Assembly (NCBI GenBank): GCA_963814645.1
Contig: CAWFDX010000006.1
Location: 34,819 to 98,818, forward strand
DNA: 64,000 bases
Direction of reading: 5' to 3'
Source of the DNA: RYN-230 sp963814645
GTDB taxonomy: Bacteria; Actinomycetota; Actinomycetes; Streptosporangiales; Streptosporangiaceae
Shown here: one piece after another, positions 61,105 to 64,000 of the stretch
Numbering within the stretch: position 1 is the first letter of the stretch
Layout of the letters: each line of letters opens with the position of its first letter
Notes under the pieces: model-generated
Seen by the model: the letters and a program-made list of their open reading frames with translations, nothing else
Database searches by the model: none
What the model was told of the DNA's origin: nothing
Translations under genes and position numbers: made by a program

Positions 61105-61438
61105 TTATGCGTGGTGATCGCTTTGCGAGGTCATTACGTGTTCCGCCGGGATACCTCACCGGAGTAAACGTCAGTAAGAGCCGGCATCTCTTGAATTACA
61201 TCGGATCCCGATGTAGCTTAAATAGTGGACGCGGTAGGCAAATCCCGTAGCCGTGCCGGTCTCTGCTTAAAAAAGCTTGAGCAGCCTCCGGGAGCGTTGC
61301 TCCGGACCTTGGTAGCGCGAGCTTGGCAGATTGACCTGTGAGACGCCTGGTTCCGGGCAGGATGGCCGTTGCGGTCCGTCGCCCCGTACGGGCTCGACGC
61401 CTCTTCTGGGCATTTCTCGCGCACCAGGAGGTACGGGG
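61105..61438. other. Intergenic 0.3 kb before the last genes
   Basis: An AT-richer stretch (about 61110-61280) including TTGAATTACATCGGATCCCG may hold the promoter for the two genes that follow. CATCGG ATC CCGATG is a perfect palindrome there. No gene is seen. Confidence 0.35.
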
Positions 61439-61801
61439 ATGAGTATTGTACTGATCATCGTCAGAGTTTTGCTGCTCTTCGCAGTCTTTAACTTCGCGGT
61501 TAAGGCGCGCACGGGCTCTTTCCTAGATAACTCCGATCTCGGCCGGGCGACCGCCGCCGGCCTGGCCGCGCTGGGCGCCCGAGTCGGCATCACCGGCCGG
61601 GCGCGGCAGGCCCGAGCCGCGCGGCTGGCTCCGGGGCGAGCTGAGCGCTACCGGCTGGCCACCTACTGGCTGCCCGTGGCGCCGGGCTGGCTGTCCTGGC
61701 GCGCCTGCCACGGCGGGAGTACGTATGAAATCGCGCACGGTGCTCATGGCGGTGGCCGACAGCTGGCTGCGCGCACATGGGCTGATCCCGGCGGGGGGTG
61801 A
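61439..61801 (+). CDS. Small membrane protein, unknown function, uncertain 3' end
   Basis: ATG 61439 follows a good ribosome site (GGAGG). The N-terminal ~22 residues form a hydrophobic helix (MSIVLIIVRVLLLFAVFNFA), then a basic, Arg/Ala-rich cytoplasmic part. From about 61725 another frame (MKSRTVLMAVADSWLRAHG) looks more protein-like than the current one (GSTYEIAHGAHGGG), so a frameshift near 61715 or an overlapping gene is possible. It ends 6 nt before the PAP2-kinase gene and is probably co-transcribed. Family not recognised. Confidence 0.55.
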   Translation: MSIVLIIVRVLLLFAVFNFAVKARTGSFLDNSDLGRATAAGLAALGARVGITGRARQARAARLAPGRAERYRLATYWLPVAPGWLSWRACHGGSTYEIAHGAHGGGRQLAARTWADPGGG

Positions 61802-61807
61802 CGCACG

Positions 61808-63997
61808 TTGGGTGACGACATCAGGCCCGTGGCCGCCGGGAACGGCGCGGCCAGCTTGCCGCCGGGCCCGGCCGTCCATAAGGACCGTCGTAAGCGCCGC
61901 CCGACCGGTGCGCCGCCGCCGCTGCCGCACCCTATCACCATCAGCACAACAGCGTGGCTGGTCCTTGGGGCCGTGGCGCTCGCCGGCGCGTTCCTGGCGT
62001 CCCAGCACACGCCGTGGCTCCGGATTGATGACCGGGCAAGCACGTGGGTGCTGCGTCTCCTGGCCGGGATACGGACGCCGTGGCTGACCGATTTGGCCAA
62101 CGGGATCAACGGGGCGGGCTCCGGCTGGGGGGCCACCGTGCTCGGCCTGTCGGTGGTCGCCCTGACGATGGCGTTCCGGCGCTGGCGGCACTTGCTGGTG
62201 TTCCTGGGAAGCGTGTTGTTCCTGGAGATTGCCGGGACATCGATCTACTTCGGGCTGTCCAGGCCACGCCCGTACGGCGTGCCGATCATCGGCAGCTGGG
62301 GCGGGTACTCCGGGGTGTCGCCCCCGGTGGCGGTCGTGACGATCTTCTTGATGGGCGCCGTCTACTGCCTGGCCGTGCCGGGCCGCCCCCGCACCTACAC
62401 TAAGGCGGCGGTGGCCGTCGTGGTCGCCGTGTTCTGTCTGGCCCGCCTGTACCTGGCCGTCGATCACGTGGATGACCTGCTCCTGGGCGTGGCGCTCGGC
62501 GTGGCCATCCCGGTCACCGCGTTCCGTTTCTTCACCCCGAACGAGGCGTTCCCGGTCGCCTACCGGCGCGGCAACACCGCGCACGTGGATGTGACCGGCC
62601 GGCGGGGGCAGGCGATCCGCCAGGCCGTGCGTGACCAGCTCGGGCTCACGGTGACCGAGATCAAGCCCGTCGGGCTGGAGTCGTCCGCCGGCTCCACGCC
62701 GTTGCGGCTGCGGGTCGAAGGCAGCCCGGAGGAGTTCGTGTTCGCCAAGCTCTACACCAAGGGCCACGTCCGCGCCGACCGCTGGTACAAGCTGTGGCGG
62801 ACCATCCTGTACGGCTCCCTGGAGGACGAGCACCCCTTCCAGACCGTGCGGCGCCTGGTCGAGTACGAGGACTATGCCCTGCGCCTGCTGCAGGACATCG
62901 GGGTCCGCACGGCCCGGCCGTACGGCATCGTGGAGATCACGCCCGAGCGCGAGTACATGCTGGTCACCGAATTCCATACCGGCGCCGTCGAAATCGGCGA
63001 GGCCGACGTCGACGACACGGTGATCGACCAGGGACTGCAGCTGATCCGCACGCTGTGGGACGCCGGGATCGCCCACCGCGACATCAAACCAGGCAACCTG
63101 ATGGTCCGCTCCGGGGAGCTGCTGGTGATCGACGTGGCCTTCGTCCAGGTGCGCCCGTCACCATGGCGGCAGGCGGTCGACCTGGGCAACATGATGCTCG
63201 TCCTGGCTGTGCGCACCGACCCGCAGCGGGTCTACCGGCGGGCGCTGGCGTACTTCACCGAAGCCGAGCTGGCCGAGGCCTTCGCCGCCACCCGCGGGGT
63301 CGCCAGCCCGACCCAGCTGCGCGCCTTCATGAAACGGCACCCGCGCGACCTGCTCCGCGAATTCCGCGCCCTCGCCCCGCAGCGGCCGCCGATCGCGCTG
63401 CAACGCTGGAACATCCAGCGGGTCGCGCTGGCGGCCGCGATGCTCGCCGTCATCACCGCCGCCGTGTTCGAAACAGGGAATGCCTTCTTCCCGGCGGCCA
63501 GAAATCTGGGCGCCTACGCCCCCAGCTGCGGCACCGGCCATTCGATGATCCTCAGCGCCCAGGCAGTCCCGTCCGCTGCCCTGCTGCCCTGCATCGCCGC
63601 GCTCCCGGCAGGCTGGAGCATTGGCGGCACGGACATCGCCAGCGGGAAAGCCAGCTTCTGGCTGGACTCCGATCGCGCAGGACCGCGAGCGGTCACCGTA
63701 ACCCTCACTGCGACCTGCGACACCTCGGGCGCCCAGCAGATCCCCTCCGACCAGCCCGGCACGCGCCGGTTCGAGCATCCGCTGAGCCTGGCGCCGCAGT
63801 TCCCCGGCCCCCGCTTGTACACATTCCCCGGCGGCTGCGCCACCTACCGGTTCAGTTTCGCGCACGGCACATCCCCCGCGCTGGCCGTCGCCGTCGATAA
63901 CGCGCTGGCGTTCCAGTCCCGGTCAACCCTCGTCAACTACGTCCGGCACACCGAAGGTCTCATGCTCTGCGGGCGAGATGCCGCATGCCCGCGATGA
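61808..63997 (+). CDS. PAP2-like membrane domain fused to a kinase-like domain and outer domain
   Basis: A 729-residue protein starting at TTG 61808. Residues about 45-235 are a six-helix PAP2-type phosphatase domain: motif 1 SRPRPYG is partial, motif 2 (PSGH) is replaced by VSPPVA, and motif 3 keeps an Arg...His-Val-Asp-Asp form (ARLYLAVDHVDD). Catalysis is therefore doubtful. A kinase/APH-like domain (about 255-540) has AHRDIKPGNL and VIDVAF at the HRD and DFG positions. One helix (about 540-560) precedes a ~165-residue outer domain with four or more cysteines (SCGTGHS, LPCIAALP, TCDTSG, GGCATYRF). It may regulate or modify phospholipid or polyprenyl-phosphate; the target is unknown. Confidence 0.8.
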   Translation: MGDDIRPVAAGNGAASLPPGPAVHKDRRKRRPTGAPPPLPHPITISTTAWLVLGAVALAGAFLASQHTPWLRIDDRASTWVLRLLAGIRTPWLTDLANGINGAGSGWGATVLGLSVVALTMAFRRWRHLLVFLGSVLFLEIAGTSIYFGLSRPRPYGVPIIGSWGGYSGVSPPVAVVTIFLMGAVYCLAVPGRPRTYTKAAVAVVVAVFCLARLYLAVDHVDDLLLGVALGVAIPVTAFRFFTPNEAFPVAYRRGNTAHVDVTGRRGQAIRQAVRDQLGLTVTEIKPVGLESSAGSTPLRLRVEGSPEEFVFAKLYTKGHVRADRWYKLWRTILYGSLEDEHPFQTVRRLVEYEDYALRLLQDIGVRTARPYGIVEITPEREYMLVTEFHTGAVEIGEADVDDTVIDQGLQLIRTLWDAGIAHRDIKPGNLMVRSGELLVIDVAFVQVRPSPWRQAVDLGNMMLVLAVRTDPQRVYRRALAYFTEAELAEAFAATRGVASPTQLRAFMKRHPRDLLREFRALAPQRPPIALQRWNIQRVALAAAMLAVITAAVFETGNAFFPAARNLGAYAPSCGTGHSMILSAQAVPSAALLPCIAALPAGWSIGGTDIASGKASFWLDSDRAGPRAVTVTLTATCDTSGAQQIPSDQPGTRRFEHPLSLAPQFPGPRLYTFPGGCATYRFSFAHGTSPALAVAVDNALAFQSRSTLVNYVRHTEGLMLCGRDAACPR

Positions 63998-64000
63998 TCG

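Noticed and set aside
1..64000. CRISPR array
   Set aside because: No regularly spaced short repeats with unique spacers; the only tandem repeats are the three contiguous 15-bp units at 9123.

Overview
The window is high-GC DNA with actinobacterial gene content: GTG starts, 4-nt ATGA and TGATG gene overlaps, WXG100 and EccC secretion genes, an Acg-type nitroreductase, and a CtaC/D/E oxidase with CuA. I infer a high-GC actinomycete, plausibly of the Streptosporangiales type, but no rRNA or housekeeping marker here fixes the genus.

Region 1 (1-24.7 kb) resembles a hypoxia or dormancy stress island. It holds a ferric-reductase-like membrane protein beside an OmpR/HisKA two-component pair, a b-type cytochrome followed by a zinc alcohol dehydrogenase, and a universal stress protein. 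It also holds a P-type cation ATPase, two CBS-BON proteins, a PII-like protein, a PNPOx-fold flavoprotein, an Acg-type nitroreductase and a flavodoxin. A complete arginine deiminase operon (antiporter, ArcA, ornithine carbamoyltransferase, carbamate kinase) and a GH65 phosphorylase-like gene complete it. Many of these families are members of the mycobacterial DosR dormancy regulon. Several of the intergenic regions carry similar imperfect palindromes (GGNCC-N3-GGNCC type) that resemble DosR boxes. No DosR/DosS homologue lies in the window.

Region 2 (19.4-31.3 kb) is eroded by insertion sequences: IS982, IS3, ISL3 and IS256 types. The IS256 element splits an FAD monooxygenase with a clean 7-bp target duplication. 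The GH65 gene is frameshifted, and a PAS-PAS-PAS hybrid kinase appears to lack its N-box.

Region 3 (31.9-50.9 kb) is cut into two blocks by three copies of a repeat containing the 3' half of a tRNA-Ala(GGC) gene. The first block carries a cupredoxin-like gene, ctaC, ctaD, ctaE and a divergent two-component system. The second carries a compact type VII secretion-like operon: two WXG100 proteins, a large WXG-like protein, an unknown protein, an FHA-EccC/EssC ATPase and a receptor Ser/Thr kinase. The repeats look like attachment-site scars of tandem integrations. No integrase is visible.

Region 4 (51-64 kb) has more insertion sequences: a second ISL3, an IS30, and an integrase-core element with an IS1380 nested inside it. 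Between and after them are two large multidomain membrane proteins that carry kinase-like domains. One is fused to an LPG-synthase/UPF0104-type membrane domain, the other to a PAP2-like domain. Small and broken genes include an intact 33-residue protein (DUF6893-like), a frameshifted relative of it, and a short ORF with an internal amber codon.
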